Shown here in pieces: positions 1-26,917 of a stretch of DNA of 64,000 nucleotides. Source of the stretch: Streptomyces sp. XM4193. GTDB taxonomy: Bacteria; Actinomycetota; Actinomycetes; Streptomycetales; Streptomycetaceae. How positions within the stretch are numbered: the first letter of the stretch is position 1; the number at the start of each line of letters is the position of its first letter. Both the position numbers and the translations under genes were made by a program. The notes under the pieces are model-generated. The model had not been told where the DNA came from and ran no database searches. It saw nothing but the letters and a program-made list of their open reading frames with translations. The stretch spans positions 1,550,001-1,614,000 of the forward strand of contig NZ_JALLGK010000001.1 in assembly GCF_023072595.1 (NCBI RefSeq). The letters run 5' to 3'.

Positions 1-2
1 CG

Positions 3-18139
<18,137 letters not shown>

Positions 18140-18143
<4 letters not shown>

Positions 18144-19183
18144 ACGCACACACCGCGCACACCGTGCACTCCGGCGCTGCGCGGTTCGCCGCGCCGCTGC
18201 GGGCAGTCGACCGGGTGGAGGTCGAACGCCCCGCGCCCGCGATGGCGTTCCGCGCCTACAAGACCGTCGACCGCCGCGACCCGTACATGGACGGGCACTT
18301 CCCCGGACTCACGCTGCTGCCCGCGACGTTCTTCCTGGAGGCGCTGCGCCAGTCGCTGGACCTGGTGGCCGACGGGCCCGAACCGGTCGGACTGCTGGGC
18401 GTCGGTACGGGCCGCTGGCTCTCGCCGGTCCTCGACGGCGAGGAGGTCTGCCTGGACGTCGGGGCCGAACCGGCGGGCCCCGGCCACTGGGCGGTACGCG
18501 TCCGGGGGAGCCGTGCGGACGGCACCCCGGTGGCGGTGGTGAAGGCGACCGCGACCACCGGCAGCGCCCCCACCGGCTCCGCGGACGGCTCCACCGAACC
18601 GGCTGACCCGTACGGCCCGCCCGCGGGCCTTCCCACCCTCCCCGGCGCCGATCCGGCGTCGGAGCTCCGCGCACCCTCCGGACCGCCGGCGCCCGGCTCC
18701 GCGGGCGTCCGACTGCCCGACTACGCCGAGATGTTGGCGGTGCTGCCGGTCGCACATCCGATCGTGCTCGTCGACCGGGTCGAGCAGCTCGAACCGGGCC
18801 GACGCGCGGTGGTGAGCAAGGCCGTGACCGGCTCCGAACCCTGCTACCGCGGCATGCCGAGCGGGCTGCCCGCCTCCCGGTACGCCTACCCGCCCTCACT
18901 GCTGCTGGAGTCCTTCGGGCAGGCCGCGGCGCTGCTGTGGCTGGACAGCGTCCCGAGCGACGGCGTGCGGATGGCGGCGTCGGTGCGCGACTGCCGCTTC
19001 CTCGGGCAGGTCCACCCGGGCGCCGTGCTGCGCCATGTGGTCCGGGTGGATCGGCAGATCGGCGACGACGTGTTCGTCTCCGGCCGGACCTGGGACGGCG
19101 ACCGCTGCGTACTGGCCGTCGGCATGATGGCCACCGTCACCCGTCCCCGGTCCCACGTCTGCGGCGGACGTCCGGCCTCCTGA
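18140..19183 (+). CDS. Double-hotdog FabA/FabZ-like dehydratase
   Basis: This 347-residue protein starts at an ATG that overlaps the NRPS stop (ATGA), so the two are translationally coupled. Residues near 50-75 carry a FabZ-like motif, GHFPG followed by an [12 protein letters not shown] helix, matching the active-site histidine and central helix of 3-hydroxyacyl-ACP dehydratases. A second hotdog-like half starts near residue 195 ([16 protein letters not shown]) and has a helix [13 protein letters not shown], but no His-Phe-Pro triplet is visible there. It is therefore probably a fused double-hotdog fold with one active and one degenerate site. The inferred role is dehydration or hydrolysis of an acyl or peptidyl thioester made with the NRPS, for example a fatty-acyl starter. 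The substrate cannot be read from sequence. Confidence 0.8.
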
Positions 19184-19195
19184 CGCGCCTCGCGC

Positions 19196-19233
19196 GGGGC
19201 GGGGCCCGGTCGGCACCGGCCGAGCCCCGCCCC
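19196..19233. terminator. Bidirectional hairpin terminator
   Basis: A perfect 10-bp stem (GGGGCGGGGC 19196-19205 and its complement 19224-19233) lies between the convergent dehydratase-like gene and msrA. It would stop transcription in both directions. Confidence 0.7.
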
Positions 19234-19253
19234 ACGACGTCGGCGCGTGGCGC

Positions 19254-19919
19254 TCAGCCCTCGGCCGGGGCGATGCCCACCGGGCAGGAGACGCCCGTGC
19301 CGCCGATGCCGCAGTACCCGCCGGGGTTCTTGTCCAGATACTGCTGGTGGTAGCCCTCGGCCGGGTAGAAGGGGCGGTCGGCGGCGGGCAGGATCTCGGT
19401 GGTGATGTCGCCGTGGCCCGCCGCGGCGAGGACCTTGCGGTACGCCTCCCGCGACGCCTCGGCCTCGGCCTGCTGCGCGGGGGAGTGGGTGTGGATCGCC
19501 GAACGGTACTGCGTGCCGCGGTCGTTGCCCTGCCGGAAGCCCTGAGTGGGGTCGTGCGACTCCCAGAAGAGCCGGAGCAGCTCGGCGTGGGTCACGACGG
19601 CCGGGTCGTACACCACGCGCACCGCCTCGGTGTGCCCGGTCTGGCCGGAACACGCCTCCTCGTACGTCGGATGGGGCGTGTGGCCGCCCTGGTAGCCGAC
19701 GAGCGTGGTCCACACGCCCTCGCGCTGCCAGAAGACGCGCTCGGCGCCCCAGAAGCAGCCCATGGCGAAGTCGGCGATCTCCAGGCCCTGCGGGTACGGA
19801 CCGAGCAGCGGATTGCCGAGCACGGTGTGCCGCTCGGGCACGGTGAAGGCGGGTTCGGGCCGCCCCGCCAGTGCCTCGTCCGGCTCCGGCAGGCGGTTCT
19901 TGAAGGGGTTGAAGAACAT
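19254..19919 (-). CDS. msrA: Peptide methionine (S)-S-oxide reductase MsrA
   Basis: MsrA reduces methionine-S-sulfoxide in proteins and free methionine in the cytoplasm, using a cysteine sulfenic-acid chemistry recycled by thioredoxin. The 221-residue protein has the hallmark GCFWGAE at residues 54-60 with catalytic Cys55, then [22 protein letters not shown], which is diagnostic for the family. The N-terminal extension of about 45 residues before GCFW ([15 protein letters not shown]) is the usual form in actinobacteria. It is convergent with the NRPS/dehydratase operon across a hairpin, so it is most probably a separate housekeeping gene rather than part of the cluster. Confidence 0.96.
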   Translation of the reverse strand: MFFNPFKNRLPEPDEALAGRPEPAFTVPERHTVLGNPLLGPYPQGLEIADFAMGCFWGAERVFWQREGVWTTLVGYQGGHTPHPTYEEACSGQTGHTEAVRVVYDPAVVTHAELLRLFWESHDPTQGFRQGNDRGTQYRSAIHTHSPAQQAEAEASREAYRKVLAAAGHGDITTEILPAADRPFYPAEGYHQQYLDKNPGGYCGIGGTGVSCPVGIAPAEG

Positions 19920-19983
19920 CGGGACTCCCCGGTCGGCGGATTGTTCGGCTGCGCGCGGTGCACCGGCCGCTCGGTCGACCGGC

Positions 19984-20049
19984 CTCGTACCGGCCCGGTC
20001 TCGTACCGGCCCGGTCTTGTGCCCGACCGGTCTTGCGCCGGCACCGGTC
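19984..20049. repeat. Four degenerate 16-bp tandem repeats
   Basis: The unit CTCGTACCGGCCCGGT occurs perfectly at 19984-19999 and 20000-20015. It is followed by two decayed copies (beginning CTTGTGCCCGACCGGT and CTTGCGCCGGC). It lies in the gap upstream of msrA. Confidence 0.75.
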
Positions 20050-20084
20050 TCGCGGTGGATCGGCCGGCGCGGTGGCCGGGGTGC

Positions 20085-21266
20085 TCAGTGGCCGGGCGGA
20101 GTGCTGGGGGCGTTCCCGCCCTCGCTCTCGTACCCGGCGACCGCCAGCGCGCGGTAGGCGGCGTACTCCCCGGTCGGGTTCTCGCTGTTCACCCAGGGCA
20201 CCGCACCCACATAACCATCGACAATCCGCAAAGCTTCCATCGCCTCCTGGTACCGCTCGGCGCGCACCAGGAAGCAGACCAGCAGATGCAGCACGTGCGG
20301 GCGCACCGGGTGATCGTCGGCGACGCTCTCGACGGCGAACTCGGCTGCCTCGATGGCGTCCTCGATGGTCTTGGACTGGTACATGCTGCGCACCAGGTTC
20401 GCGTCCGGCAGGTGCTCGTAGACCGCGAAGAGCGGCAGCGCGGGCAGCAGGCTGCCGGCCGGCGCGGCACCGGCGGCGCTCTGCGCGAAGCCGTACGCCT
20501 CCTCGCGGGAGCCGTGCCACTTCTCCGACCAGTACGGCAGCGCGGCCAGGTGCGCGCCCATGTGGTCCCGCGAGCGCCGGGTGACCTGGTGCCACAGCGA
20601 TTCGAAGTCGGCCTTGCGGTAGCTCAGCGAGCGGGCGACGAACAGCTCGGTGATGTAGGGCGTCGGGTCCTCCGCGCTCAGCGCCGCGGCCTCGTGGGCG
20701 ACGTTGCGCGCCTCCTCCAGCACGATGCGGTGGTCGGCCGAACCGGGGTCGGCGAGCGCCTGCCAGACCAGGAACTGCGCGTACACCTGCGCGCCGCCGG
20801 GGTCCTGCGGCTGCTCGGAGCGCCAGTGCCGCAGCCAGCGGGCGTCCGCGGTCCTGGCCTCCTTGCTGAACGAGACGCCCTCGAGGCCCGCCGCGGACGA
20901 GTCGTCCACCGGGCCGCCCTCCGCGCGCGCCTGGCGCAGCTCCATCGCCGCGGCACCGGCCAGCGACTGCACCCGCTGCCACCGCAGCTCCCAGTCGCCG
21001 CTGCCCGAGGTGAGCGCGAGCAGCTGGGCCGCGGGCCGCCAGTCCTGCGTCCGCCGCACCTCGGCCAGCGCGTCGACCAGCTCGGGGTCTGGCCCCGGCA
21101 GCCGTACGTCCAGCCGGTCGGCGGGCACGAATCCGTAGCTGTGCCGGTCGTTCGACCTGATCATGCCCTGTTCGGCGTCCTTCACCGCCCTGCGGCGGCG
21201 CATCATCGGGACGAGGAAGAGGCCGACGACGGCCCCGACGAGGATGAGGGTCAGCAGGAACTCCAT
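20085..21266 (-). CDS. Membrane-anchored protein of unknown function, TPR-like
   Basis: The function is not recognised. The 393-residue product starts with a single hydrophobic segment (residues 3-20, EFLLTLILVGAVVGLFLVP) followed by MMRRRR, predicting an N-terminal anchor with a cytoplasmic body. The rest is helical and alanine-rich with regularly spaced paired helices (for example WRPAAQLLALT, WELRWQRVQSLAGAAAMEL, YQEAMEALRIVDGYVG), suggesting a tetratricopeptide-like solenoid for protein contacts. The gene is divergent from metB with only 32 bases between the starts, so the promoters of both genes must overlap or lie inside coding sequence. Similar proteins of this length occur next to metB-type genes in Streptomyces, from memory. 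Confidence 0.75.
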   Translation of the reverse strand: MEFLLTLILVGAVVGLFLVPMMRRRRAVKDAEQGMIRSNDRHSYGFVPADRLDVRLPGPDPELVDALAEVRRTQDWRPAAQLLALTSGSGDWELRWQRVQSLAGAAAMELRQARAEGGPVDDSSAAGLEGVSFSKEARTADARWLRHWRSEQPQDPGGAQVYAQFLVWQALADPGSADHRIVLEEARNVAHEAAALSAEDPTPYITELFVARSLSYRKADFESLWHQVTRRSRDHMGAHLAALPYWSEKWHGSREEAYGFAQSAAGAAPAGSLLPALPLFAVYEHLPDANLVRSMYQSKTIEDAIEAAEFAVESVADDHPVRPHVLHLLVCFLVRAERYQEAMEALRIVDGYVGAVPWVNSENPTGEYAAYRALAVAGYESEGGNAPSTPPGH

Positions 21267-21298
21267 GTGTACACCGTACGGCGCATTAGGCTCGTCCC

Positions 21299-22441
21299 AT
21301 GAGCCACCAGCACTTCGAGACTCTCGCCATCCACGCGGGGCAGGAGCCGGACGCCGCCACCGGAGCCGTCGTCCCGCCCATCTACCAGGTGTCCACCTAC
21401 AAGCAGGACGGAGTGGGAGGGCTGCGCGGCGGTTACGAGTACAGCCGCTCCGCCAACCCCACCAGAAGCGCGCTGGAGGAGAACCTCGCAGCGCTGGAGG
21501 GCGGCCGGCGCGGCCTCGCCTTCGCCTCCGGCCTCGCGGCCGAGGACTGCCTGCTGCGGACCCTGCTGGTGCCCGGTGACCACGTGGTCATCCCGAACGA
21601 CGCGTACGGCGGCACGTTCCGGCTCTTCGCCAAGGTGGCGGAGCGGTGGGGCGTGCAGTGGTCGGTGGCCGACACCTCCGACGCCGACGCGGTACGGGCG
21701 GCGCTCACCGACCGCACGAAGGTCGTGTGGGTCGAGACCCCGAGCAACCCGCTGCTGGGCATCACCGACATCGAGCAGGTCGCGGCCGTCGCCCGCGGGG
21801 CCGGTGCGCGGCTGGTCGTGGACAACACCTTCGCCAGCCCCTACCTCCAGCAGCCGCTGGCGCTGGGCGCCGACATCGTCGTCCACTCGACGACCAAGTA
21901 CATGGGCGGCCACTCCGACGTCGTCGGTGGCGCACTGGTGACCTCCGACGCCGCGCTCGGCGAGGAACTCGCCTTCCACCAGAACGCGATGGGCGCCATC
22001 GCCGGCCCGTTCGACTCCTGGCTGGTGATGCGCGGCGTCAAGACCCTCGCCGTGCGCATGGACCGGCACAGCGCCAACGCCGAGCGCGTGGCGGAGATGC
22101 TGGCCGGCCACCCGAAGGTCGCCTCGGTCGCCTACCCGGGCCTGCCGAGCCACCCGGGGCACGAGGTCGCCGCGAAGCAGATGAAGGCGTTCGGCGGCAT
22201 GGTCTCCTTCCGCCTCGCCGCTGGCGAGGAGGCCGCGGTCGAGGTCTGCAACCGGACCGAACTCTTCACCCTGGGCGAGTCGTTGGGCGGCGTGGAGTCG
22301 CTGATCGAGCACCCGGGCCGGATGACCCACGCGTCCGTCGTGGGCTCCGCGCTGGAGGTCCCCGGCGACCTGGTGCGGCTCTCGGTCGGCATCGAGTCCG
22401 TCGACGACCTCCTGGAGGACCTGCGCACCGCTCTCGGCTGA
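21299..22441 (+). CDS. metB: Cystathionine gamma-synthase
   Basis: This PLP enzyme of the trans-sulfuration group condenses an activated homoserine ester with cysteine to cystathionine in methionine synthesis. The 380-residue protein has the Cys/Met-metabolism PLP signature, with the substrate-side [11 protein letters not shown] at residues 46-56, [12 protein letters not shown] at 175-186 and the PLP lysine K200 in [12 protein letters not shown]. Related family members (cystathionine gamma-lyase, O-acetylhomoserine sulfhydrylase) share this fold. The compact 380-residue length and SANPTR motif fit MetB best, but the lyase activity cannot be excluded. The gene is monocistronic and ends at a strong hairpin. 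Confidence 0.9.
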   Translation: MSHQHFETLAIHAGQEPDAATGAVVPPIYQVSTYKQDGVGGLRGGYEYSRSANPTRSALEENLAALEGGRRGLAFASGLAAEDCLLRTLLVPGDHVVIPNDAYGGTFRLFAKVAERWGVQWSVADTSDADAVRAALTDRTKVVWVETPSNPLLGITDIEQVAAVARGAGARLVVDNTFASPYLQQPLALGADIVVHSTTKYMGGHSDVVGGALVTSDAALGEELAFHQNAMGAIAGPFDSWLVMRGVKTLAVRMDRHSANAERVAEMLAGHPKVASVAYPGLPSHPGHEVAAKQMKAFGGMVSFRLAAGEEAAVEVCNRTELFTLGESLGGVESLIEHPGRMTHASVVGSALEVPGDLVRLSVGIESVDDLLEDLRTALG

Positions 22442-22752
22442 TCCGGTGGCGCGGCCGGCCGAGCCGATCGGCGCCGGCCGCGCACGCCGGCACCGGGAGC
22501 ACCGGCACCGGGAGCACCGGGGCCGGGAGCACCGGGGCCGACTGCCGTCCGTGCGACGGGAGTCGGCCCCTTTCGTGTGTTTCGCCTGTTCCGCGCGCCG
22601 GCCGGGTCACCGCGCGGGGGAGTGCCGCGGGCGAACGGCTCCGCCAACACCCCGCCCGTCGCCGGGCGTTCACCACCGTTCCCCGCCGACCGGTCCTGCC
22701 GAGCACTGCCGGCCCACGCCCCTGCCGACCGCCTCTGTCCGTCCCCCGGCCG
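22442..22752. other. Intergenic region with 15-bp minisatellite and terminator
   Basis: This 311-base gap holds four imperfect copies of a 15-bp unit of the form CACCGG(C/G)(A/G)CCGGGAG at about 22485-22543, and a terminator at 22534-22570. No credible reading frame is seen. It separates metB from the convergent small membrane protein gene. Confidence 0.7.
22534..22570 (+). terminator. metB terminator
   Basis: A perfect 10-bp stem GGGGCCGACT (22534-22543) and AGTCGGCCCC (22561-22570) is followed by TTTCGTGTGTTT, a good intrinsic terminator for this GC content. Its 5' arm lies in the last minisatellite unit. Confidence 0.75.
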
Positions 22753-23001
22753 TCACCAGCCGATGCCGGGCGGGGGTGCGGGCGCCGCGGGCTCGTGCTG
22801 CCAGGGCCGGTTGTGCACGGCCCACACGGTGAACAGCGCCACCGCCAACAGCGCCGCGGCCAGCGCCAGTCGACGCGTCAGACGCCGACGCCGCAGCAGC
22901 CGTCCGCCGCGCACCGTCGCCTCCTCGACGAGGCCCGGGGGCACGTACGGGTGCGGTCCGTCCAGCAGCTGCCGGACTCCTCGTTCTCTTCGGTCGGCCA
23001 T
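22753..23001 (-). CDS. Small single-pass membrane protein
   Basis: This 82-residue protein has a charged N-terminus (MADRRERGVRQLLDG) and an arginine-rich stretch before a single membrane helix at about residues 46-63 (LALAAALLAVALFTVWAV). A short proline-rich tail is predicted outside the cell. The start lies 11 bases after the stop of the sigma-like gene, so they form an operon. The function is unknown; a role with the sigma-like factor, as membrane partner or anti-sigma-like peptide, is only inference from position. Confidence 0.7.
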   Translation of the reverse strand: MADRRERGVRQLLDGPHPYVPPGLVEEATVRGGRLLRRRRLTRRLALAAALLAVALFTVWAVHNRPWQHEPAAPAPPPGIGW

Positions 23002-23012
23002 CGTCGCGGCCG

Positions 23013-23654
23013 TCAGCCGTGCGCCCGGACGGGATGTCTGCCGAACCGCGCGACGGCGAGCGGGTGCATCGTCTCCAGGGCGCGCTCGTGCACCGCGGCG
23101 ACCCGCTCCTCGGAGAGGCCGAGCATCGCCGCGACCTGCTCCTGCGGAACGTCCTCGAAGAGGCGCAGCACCAGTACGACGCGTTCGTGCGGTGCGAGCG
23201 GGCCGAGGGTGCCGCCGCGCGAGCGCCGGTGGCGGTGGGCGGTGTGGCTGAAGCGGTCGACCAGCTCGCGTCTGGTCCTGTCGTACGGGTCCTCCTGGCG
23301 CAGCGAGTCCCAGGCGGCGTATGTGCGGGCCATCGCGTGCAGCAGCAACTTCCGGGCGGCGGGCAGGAGTTCGGGGTCAGTGGCGCGATACGCGGGGCCC
23401 GTTCCCGAGTCGGACGAGTGCGAGTCGAACGAGTCCGCGGTGTCCGAGTCCGAGCGGTCCGAGTCCGCGGTGTCCGAGTCCGAGGGGTGCGAGTCGGGCG
23501 GGTGCGTGTCCGTCGAGCGCCGGTGCGGTGGGGCCGTGCCGAACGGCTCGGTGGTCAGCAGGGCGCCCAGATGCAGCAGCCGTCCCGCCGCTCCTGCGAC
23601 GAACGTGCCGAACTCCGCCGTGCGGCGCTCCTGGGCGGCTCCCCGGTCCCCCAT
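23013..23654 (-). CDS. Sigma-70-family (ECF-like) factor with Asp/Ser repeat insert
   Basis: This 213-residue protein carries a C-terminal sigma region 4-like helix-turn-helix (LAPHERVVLVLRLFEDVPQEQVAAMLGLSEERVAAVHERALETM) and, before it, a region 2-like helix (LLLHAMARTYAAWDSLRQEDPYDRTRRELVDRF). Between the N-terminal helix (residues 1-36) and region 2 there is an insert of about 35 residues rich in Asp and Ser, built from DSDTADSDRSDSDTADS-type repeats. Its length otherwise fits a family of atypical sigma-like proteins found in Streptomyces. Probable function is transcription initiation or regulation. The residues needed for promoter melting in region 2 are not clear, so activity as a true sigma factor is uncertain. 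Confidence 0.75.
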   Translation of the reverse strand: MGDRGAAQERRTAEFGTFVAGAAGRLLHLGALLTTEPFGTAPPHRRSTDTHPPDSHPSDSDTADSDRSDSDTADSFDSHSSDSGTGPAYRATDPELLPAARKLLLHAMARTYAAWDSLRQEDPYDRTRRELVDRFSHTAHRHRRSRGGTLGPLAPHERVVLVLRLFEDVPQEQVAAMLGLSEERVAAVHERALETMHPLAVARFGRHPVRAHG

Positions 23655-23824
23655 GGATCAAGTAGGCGCTGTGCCGGGGGCCCGGTCAAGGGGCGTGCCG
23701 CAACCCGGGGGCGCGGGCGCCCGGCGCGGGCGCGCGGCGGCCGGCCGGCGGGAGGGGCCGGTGTGGGTCGGTTCCCGGCGCGCTGCTGGAGGGCCGTACG
23801 CCGGGCCCGGTGGTTGTGCGGGTC

Positions 23825-24427
23825 TCAGGAGGCGGAGCCGTCGCGAGGACCGAAGGGCGCGTGCACCTCGGCGAGACCGCGGTTGAAGCGGGTCAGCAGA
23901 CCGCAGAACACCTCACGCTCCTCGGGGGTCCACTCCTTGGTGAGCAGAGCCATCAAGTCCCGTCGGGAGGCGCGCACTTCGGACAGCCGGTGGGCGCCGC
24001 GCGGCGAGAGCTCCAGCACGACGGCGCGACCGTCGGCCGGGTGCGAAGTGCGCTTGACGAGACCGGAGTCGACCAGCGGGGCGACCTGGCGGGTGACGGT
24101 GGAGGAGTCGATCCCCATGGCGGCGGCGAGTGCCTTCACACCGGTGGGGCCGTCCTGCTCCAGCCTGTTGAGCAGCAGATAGGCGGCACGGTCCATGGAG
24201 TTGCGCGCCTGGCCCACTCCGCCGAGCCGGGTCTGCTCGGCCCGACGTGCGAACAGCGCGACCTGATGCTGTATCGATTCGAGCAAGTCGGAGCCGCGGC
24301 CCGGGTGTTCGGCCGCCTCGGCGCCCGGCTCCGAGCTGTGCGCGGTGCTCTGCTCCTGCGGGGCAACGCCGTTCGGCTCCTGTGGAGCGACGGCGTCAGT
24401 GGTCGTCAAATCAGGGTAAGTGGGCAT
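23825..24427 (-). CDS. MarR-family transcriptional regulator
   Basis: This 200-residue protein has a winged helix-turn-helix of MarR type: MDRAAYLLLNRLEQDGPTGVKALAAAMGIDSSTVTRQVAPLVDSGLVKRTSHPADGRAVVLELSPRG, with the recognition helix DSSTVTRQVAPL and the wing DGRAVVLELS. About 45 N-terminal residues are low-complexity. The ATG at 24427 was chosen because upstream in-frame residues do not look like protein. An in-frame GTG at 24442 is an alternative. It is divergent from the threonine dehydratase gene with about 150 bases between them, the usual position for an autoregulated MarR, though its target is not proven. Confidence 0.88.
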   Translation of the reverse strand: MPTYPDLTTTDAVAPQEPNGVAPQEQSTAHSSEPGAEAAEHPGRGSDLLESIQHQVALFARRAEQTRLGGVGQARNSMDRAAYLLLNRLEQDGPTGVKALAAAMGIDSSTVTRQVAPLVDSGLVKRTSHPADGRAVVLELSPRGAHRLSEVRASRRDLMALLTKEWTPEEREVFCGLLTRFNRGLAEVHAPFGPRDGSAS

Positions 24428-24579
24428 GTGCGGGAAGCTCACTTCTTTGATGTACGGGAAGGTGGACGGATTGAGGGTGGGCCACAGAGTACGCGGCTTG
24501 TCGCTGTCTCGTACCGTGGCTTTTGTAATGACGTTCGCAGGTTGGGCGGCGTGCACAGTTCGCTGCCACACTGGGCTCC

Positions 24580-25797
24580 ATGCGGCCCAGCGCGTCCGGT
24601 CTGACTCTCGACGCCGTGACCAGCGCCGACAAGGCGTTGGGCGGTGTGGCGCGCACTACCGCGATGGAGGGCTCCCGCCACCTCGGTGAGCTCGTTTCGG
24701 CTCCTGTACACCTCAAATGCGAGAACCTGCAACGCACCGGTTCCTTCAAGATCCGCGGGGCATACGTGCGTATCGCCGGGCTTTCGCCGGCCCTGCGGGC
24801 CAAGGGCGTGGTGGCCGCGAGCGCGGGCAACCACGCACAGGGCGTCGCGCTCGCCGCCCGCCTGCTGGGGGTGCGTTCCACGGTCTTCATGCCGCTCGGC
24901 GCCCCGCTGCCCAAACTGGCGGCCACCAGGGAGTACGGCGCCGACGTACGGCTGCGGGGCCAGACGGTGGAGGACGCGCTGCACGCCGCGGGGGAGTTCG
25001 CCGAGACCACCGGAGCGGTGTTCATCCACCCCTTCGACCATCCGGACATCGTCGCCGGACAGGGCACCGTGGGCCTGGAGATCCTGGCGCAGTGCCCCGA
25101 GGTCCGGACGATCCTCGTCGCGGTGGGCGGCGGCGGGCTGCTGGCCGGAATCGCGCTGGCGGTGAGCGAACTGCGTCCCGACGTACGGGTGGTGGGAGTG
25201 CAGGCCGAGGGCTCGGCGGCGTTCCCGGCGTCGCTGGCGGCGGGCCGTCCGCTCGCGCTGGACGCGCCGTCGACCATGGCCGACGGAATCCGGGTCGGCA
25301 GGCCGGGCGACGTGCCGTTCCGGATCGTCCGGGACCGCGTCGACCGGGTGGTCACGGTCGCCGAGGAGACGCTCTCGCGCGCGTTGCTGCTCTGTCTGGA
25401 ACGGGCGAAACTGCTGGTGGAGCCCGCGGGAGCCAGCACCGTGGCGGCGCTCCTGGAGTCCCCGGACGCCTTCGAGGGGCCGGTGGTCGCGGTGCTCTCC
25501 GGCGGCAACGTCGATCCGCTGCTGCTCCAGCGGGTGCTGCGGCACGGCATGGCGGCGGCCGGACGCTATCTGTCGCTGCGGTTGCGGCTGCCCGACCGGC
25601 CCGGAGCGCTCGCCTCACTGCTCGGCGAGTTGTCGGCCCTCGACGTCAACGTCCTGGATGTGGGGCATGTCCGTACAGATCCGCGTCTCGGGCTCTCCGA
25701 AGTGGAGGTGGATTTGCAGTTGGAGACAGAAGGAGCCGACCACCGGACGCGGGTGCGGGCCGCCCTCCGCGACGCCGGCTGGGTCGTCACGGAGTGA
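24580..25797 (+). CDS. ilvA: Threonine dehydratase (threonine ammonia-lyase) with ACT domain
   Basis: This PLP enzyme deaminates threonine to 2-oxobutanoate, feeding isoleucine synthesis or threonine catabolism. The 405-residue protein has the PLP lysine K57 in TGSFKIRGA, the substrate loop ASAGNHAQGVA and the phosphate-binding glycine loop VGGGGLLAGIA. Residues from about 330 (LRLPDRPGALASLLGELSAL) form one ACT domain, the short catabolic-like architecture seen in many actinobacteria, rather than the two regulatory domains of the E. coli IlvA. Its MarR-type neighbour is divergent. Confidence 0.92.
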   Translation: MRPSASGLTLDAVTSADKALGGVARTTAMEGSRHLGELVSAPVHLKCENLQRTGSFKIRGAYVRIAGLSPALRAKGVVAASAGNHAQGVALAARLLGVRSTVFMPLGAPLPKLAATREYGADVRLRGQTVEDALHAAGEFAETTGAVFIHPFDHPDIVAGQGTVGLEILAQCPEVRTILVAVGGGGLLAGIALAVSELRPDVRVVGVQAEGSAAFPASLAAGRPLALDAPSTMADGIRVGRPGDVPFRIVRDRVDRVVTVAEETLSRALLLCLERAKLLVEPAGASTVAALLESPDAFEGPVVAVLSGGNVDPLLLQRVLRHGMAAAGRYLSLRLRLPDRPGALASLLGELSALDVNVLDVGHVRTDPRLGLSEVEVDLQLETEGADHRTRVRAALRDAGWVVTE

Positions 25798-25876
25798 GGA
25801 ACGGGCCGTCGCGGCGGTGTGGACCGCGCGCGTGCGCGAGTGCGTGCGCCGTTCAAGGGGTGTTGGGAGATTCCAC

Positions 25877-26917
25877 ATGGCAGGAGCCATCCACGCCGAG
25901 GGTCTGGTGAAGTCCTTCGGCGACGTGCGGGCGCTGGACGGCGTCGACCTCGATGTGCCCGAGGGGACGGTCTACGGCCTGCTCGGGCCGAACGGCGCGG
26001 GCAAGACCACCGCCGTGCGCGTACTGACCACGCTGCTGCGGCCCGACCGCGGCTCGGCGACCGTCGCCGGCATCGACGTGCTGCGCCGCCCCAACGAGGT
26101 GCGGCGCAACATCGGCCTCTCCGGGCAGTTCGCCGCCGTCGACGAGTATCTGACCGGACGCGAGAACCTGCGGATGGTCGGGCAGCTCTACCAGCTCTCC
26201 GCACGCGATGCGAAGGCCCGCGCGGCGGAGCTGCTGGAGCGCTTCCATCTCGCCGAGGCCGCCGACCGCACCGCCAGGACGTACTCCGGGGGCATGCGCC
26301 GCCGGCTGGACCTGGCCGCGGCGCTCGTGGTGAGCCCGCCGGTGATGTTCATGGACGAGCCCACCACCGGCCTCGACCCGCGCAACAGGCAGGGGCTGTG
26401 GGACGTCATCCAGGAACTGGTCGCCGGCGGCACCACGCTTCTGCTGACCACCCAGTACCTGGAGGAGGCCGACCGGCTCGCGCACGCGATCTGCGTCATC
26501 GACCACGGGCGGGTCATCGCCCGCGGCACCTCCGACGAGCTGAAGGCGCAGGTCGGCGGGGAACGGGTGGAGGTCGTCGTGCGCGAGCAGGCGCAGCTGC
26601 ACACCGCCCGGGAGGCGCTCGCCGCACACCGCCGGGGGGAGAGCGAGGTCTCGACCGACCCGCACACCCGCCGGCTGACCGTCCCCGTCGAGGGCGGCGC
26701 CAGGCTGCTGGCCGAGGTGATCCGGGACCTGGACGCGCGCGGTATCGGCATCGACGACATCGGGCTGCGGCGCCCGACCCTGGACGACGTCTTCATCTCG
26801 CTGACCGGCCACGCGGCCGAGCAGGAGGAAGCCGGCGGAGCGCGGCAGGAGCGCGCCGCGGGCGGGCCCGCAGGTGCGAGCCGGGCCGGGGGCGAGCGGA
26901 GAGAGGTGTCCGAATGA
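25877..26917 (+). CDS. DrrA-like ABC transporter ATP-binding protein
   Basis: This 346-residue ATPase powers an exporter with the downstream permease. Visible motifs are Walker A GPNGAGKTT, signature YSGGMRRRLDLA, Walker B VMFMDEPTTGLDPR and a switch region LLTTQYLEEAD with Gln in the usual His position of DrrA-type proteins. A C-terminal extension after about residue 215 resembles the DrrA/daunorubicin-resistance domain that affects drug binding. The ATG at 25877 is preferred because it directly precedes the conserved AIHAEGLVKSFG. The stop overlaps the permease start (ATGA). The substrate is unknown; drug or lipid export is the family precedent. Confidence 0.92.
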   Translation: MAGAIHAEGLVKSFGDVRALDGVDLDVPEGTVYGLLGPNGAGKTTAVRVLTTLLRPDRGSATVAGIDVLRRPNEVRRNIGLSGQFAAVDEYLTGRENLRMVGQLYQLSARDAKARAAELLERFHLAEAADRTARTYSGGMRRRLDLAAALVVSPPVMFMDEPTTGLDPRNRQGLWDVIQELVAGGTTLLLTTQYLEEADRLAHAICVIDHGRVIARGTSDELKAQVGGERVEVVVREQAQLHTAREALAAHRRGESEVSTDPHTRRLTVPVEGGARLLAEVIRDLDARGIGIDDIGLRRPTLDDVFISLTGHAAEQEEAGGARQERAAGGPAGASRAGGERREVSE

